This document shows, piece by piece, positions 7,843 to 9,000 of a stretch of DNA of 9,000 bases. Made by a program: the position numbers and the translations under genes. This stretch comes from JAJYTL01 sp046705265. GTDB lineage: Bacteria > Pseudomonadota > Alphaproteobacteria > Ferrovibrionales > Ferrovibrionaceae. How positions within the stretch are numbered: position 1 is the first letter of the stretch; every line of letters begins with the position of its first letter. The notes below the pieces were generated by a model. It was given only the letters and a program-made list of their open reading frames with translations, was not told the DNA's origin and did not search any database. Location of the stretch: positions 1 to 9,000 of the forward strand of contig JBJKQL010000085.1 in the NCBI GenBank assembly GCA_046705265.1. The letters are read 5' to 3'.

Positions 7843-7853
7843 AGCCTTGTCAA
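7838..7853 (-). promoter_or_regulatory. Candidate promoter of the benzoyl-CoA reductase operon
   Basis: On the minus strand a perfect TATAAT lies at 7843-7838 and a perfect TTGACA at 7853-7848, in a locally AT-rich stretch 50-70 bases before bzdN. They are only 4 bp apart, so they cannot be the -10 and -35 of one promoter. Taking TATAAT as the -10 puts transcription start near 7831 and gives a leader of about 46 bases, but its -35 (AGGGAG, 7866-7861) is poor, as expected for an activator-dependent promoter. Alternatively TTGACA pairs with TAAAGT at 16 bp spacing. Both readings are inferences from base sequence. Confidence 0.5.
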
Positions 7854-7945
7854 GAGCTATCTCCCTTATCCTCCGTCGCCTTCCCGATAACCGGCCATTC
7901 AACGATAATCCGAAAGTCCGGGAGGCATAAAGCCGCCATTCCAAA

Positions 7946-7959
7946 TTGACCGACGTCAT
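7946..7959 (+). promoter_or_regulatory. FNR/FixK-type box upstream of badI
   Basis: TTGAC-CGAC-GTCAT matches the FNR/FixK consensus TTGAY-N4-RTCAA at nine of ten specified positions. Its centre is near 7952.5. If bound at -41.5, transcription would start near 7994, and CATAAC (7981-7986) is suitably placed as a weak -10. This leaves a leader of about 45 bases to the badI ATG. In Rhodopseudomonas the FNR homologue AadR activates anaerobic aromatic degradation, so anaerobic activation fits the context. A single site of this kind can occur by chance. Confidence 0.45.
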
Positions 7960-8038
7960 GTTTCTTCCCTGGAACGTGTGCATAACTGCGCCAACGAAGG
8001 CAGATTTCAAGCGGTTCAGGATGAACGGAGGAGTCCAA

Positions 8039-8827
8039 ATGGCCTACGAAGACGTGCTTTACTCGGTCGATAACGGGGTTGCACATATCGTGATCAATCG
8101 CCCGAAGGTCATGAATGCCTTTCGCGGCCGCACCTGCCTGGAGCTAATCGACGCGTTCAACCGCGCCGGGTGGGACAAGACCATCAGCGTCATTGTACTC
8201 GCCGGCGCGGGGGATCGGGCCTTTTGCACGGGCGGCGACCAATCGTCTCATGATGGGCAGTACGACGGCCGCGGCATGGTCGGGCTCCCGGTCGAGGACA
8301 TGCAAGGCATCATCCGCGACGTGCCGAAGCCAGTCATCGCACGCGTGCAGGGTTATGCCATTGGCGGCGGCAACGTTCTGGCGACGCTCTGCGATCTCAC
8401 CATCGCCTCAGAAAGGGCAATCTTCGGGCAAGTGGGGCCGAAGATGGGTTCCGTCGATCCCGGATTTGGTACCGCCTATCTCGCCCGCGTGGTTGGCGAG
8501 AAGAAGGCGCGGGAAATGTGGTATCTGTGCCGGCGCTATACCGCGCAGGAGGCACTTGCCATGGGCCTCGTCAATGCCGTCGTTCCGCACGAGGAACTGG
8601 ATGCCGAGGTCACCCGCTGGTGTGCCGAACTCTGCGAGCGAAGTCCGACAGCAATTTCCATTGCGAAACGGTCCTTCAACGCCGACACCGATAATATCCG
8701 GGGAATTTCCGCGCTCGGCATGCAGGCCTTGAGTCTTTACTACAACACCGACGAATCACGAGAAGGTGTCCGCGCTCTCAGCGAAAAGCGAAAGCCGCGC
8801 TTCCGCGACGTTGTAGGCAAAAGCTGA
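8039..8827 (+). CDS. badI: 2-ketocyclohexanecarboxyl-CoA hydrolase (ring-opening), BadI-type
   Basis: This 262-residue crotonase-family enzyme hydrolytically opens the ring of 2-ketocyclohexane-1-carbonyl-CoA to give pimelyl-CoA. Oxyanion-hole segments are FCTGGDQSSHDG (62-73) and YAIGGGN (106-112); the catalytic-type Asp140 lies in GPKMGSVDPGFGTAYLAR (133-150), followed by VVGEKKAREMWYLCRRY. The sequence matches remembered Rhodopseudomonas BadI almost throughout (NAFRG, the GGDQS-HDG-YDGRG region, RDVPKPVIARVQG, TDESREGV-AL-EKRKP), and the length agrees (260). MenB naphthoate synthase is the nearest alternative family; the benzoate context and end-to-end match favour BadI. GGAGGAG lies 5-6 bases before the ATG, a strong ribosome binding site; the in-frame start at 7946 is upstream of it and falls on the FNR-like box. 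Transcribed divergently from the reductase operon, apparently as a single gene. Confidence 0.9.
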   Translation: MAYEDVLYSVDNGVAHIVINRPKVMNAFRGRTCLELIDAFNRAGWDKTISVIVLAGAGDRAFCTGGDQSSHDGQYDGRGMVGLPVEDMQGIIRDVPKPVIARVQGYAIGGGNVLATLCDLTIASERAIFGQVGPKMGSVDPGFGTAYLARVVGEKKAREMWYLCRRYTAQEALAMGLVNAVVPHEELDAEVTRWCAELCERSPTAISIAKRSFNADTDNIRGISALGMQALSLYYNTDESREGVRALSEKRKPRFRDVVGKS

Positions 8828-9000
8828 TTCGACGGAGTCCGGCTCAGTTACCATGCCGTCGTAGGCGGGTTCGACGCCCGGCGGCAACTCGCGGCGAAGC
8901 CGTTGATAATCGAGGTCGATATGCATGTTGGTGAGGATCGCCCGCTCCGGCTTGACGCGGCTGATCCAGGTCAAGGTCTGATCGAGGTGGGAGTGCGTGG
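8756..9000 (-). CDS. MBL-fold metallo-hydrolase (PhnP-like), C-terminal end; gene continues beyond the right edge
   Basis: The minus strand is open from the window edge to the stop at 8758-8756, giving the last 80 codons of a gene that starts beyond 9000. The edge reads THSHLDQTLTWISRVKPERA, followed by ILTNMHIDLDYQRLRRELP and VEPAYDGM. This is the C-terminal signature of PhnP-like cyclic-phosphodiesterase/metallo-beta-lactamase-fold hydrolases; the His of TNMH is the expected last metal ligand. Relatives often end soon after PAYDG, whereas this protein continues about 30 residues, antisense to the last 72 bp of badI. In many alphaproteobacteria this gene lies next to tatD in a housekeeping group, so the aromatic genes may adjoin core chromosome here. 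The exact substrate is unknown. Confidence 0.8.
   Translation of the reverse strand, partial: THSHLDQTLTWISRVKPERAILTNMHIDLDYQRLRRELPPGVEPAYDGMVTEPDSVESAFAYNVAEARLSLFAESADTFS

Noticed and set aside
7786..8010. N-terminal extension of the bzdN/bcrC frame to an ATG at 8010
   Set aside because: The added 75 residues are Arg-rich and resemble no BcrC/BzdN N-terminus, and the segment contains the promoter-like elements and palindrome.
7946..8038. Upstream start for badI at 7946
   Set aside because: The strong GGAGGAG site precedes ATG 8039, the start matches the BadI N-terminus, and the extra residues fall on the FNR-like box.

Overview
The window looks like a chromosomal segment of a GC-rich alphaproteobacterium that degrades aromatic compounds anaerobically, for example a relative of Rhodopseudomonas, Rhodomicrobium, Bradyrhizobium or Magnetospirillum. 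This assignment is inferred from gene families and base composition; no phylogenetic marker is present.

Layout. Positions 1-1204 (minus) hold the N-terminal part of a transmembrane chemoreceptor with a long helical sensor domain and a HAMP domain; it runs off the left edge. About 1 kb (1205-2222) follows with no convincing gene. Positions 2223-7785 (minus) are a tightly packed operon, read from right to left: bzdN/bcrC, bzdO/bcrB, bzdP, bzdQ, a hemerythrin-like gene and dch. Four of the five junctions overlap by 4 bp (ATGA) or leave a 1-bp gap; the fifth, bzdQ to hemerythrin, leaves 33 bp. A roughly 250-bp divergent control region (7786-8038) separates the operon from badI on the plus strand (8039-8827). 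At the right edge (8756-9000, minus) is the C-terminal end of an MBL-fold hydrolase that converges on badI and overlaps its 3' end.

How the genes work together. BzdN/BzdO-like subunits carry the benzoyl-CoA reduction site. The two ASKHA-type ATPase subunits, each with the two conserved cysteines expected to hold a shared [4Fe-4S] cluster, drive low-potential electron transfer into it. The product, cyclohexa-1,5-diene-1-carbonyl-CoA, is hydrated by Dch. BadI opens the ring of 2-ketocyclohexane-1-carbonyl-CoA to give pimelyl-CoA. The hemerythrin between the reductase and hydratase genes probably binds or senses oxygen on behalf of the very oxygen-sensitive reductase. No ferredoxin, benzoate-CoA ligase, alcohol dehydrogenase (Had/BadH) or regulator gene lies in the window.

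Most notable points: subunit sizes fit the Azoarcus (bzd) class of reductase better than the Thauera/Rhodopseudomonas (bcr/bad) class; an Azoarcus/Thauera-type Dch sits beside a Rhodopseudomonas-type BadI; a hemerythrin is embedded in the operon; and the divergent promoter region has a near-consensus FNR/FixK box and an interrupted palindrome at the putative operon promoter.
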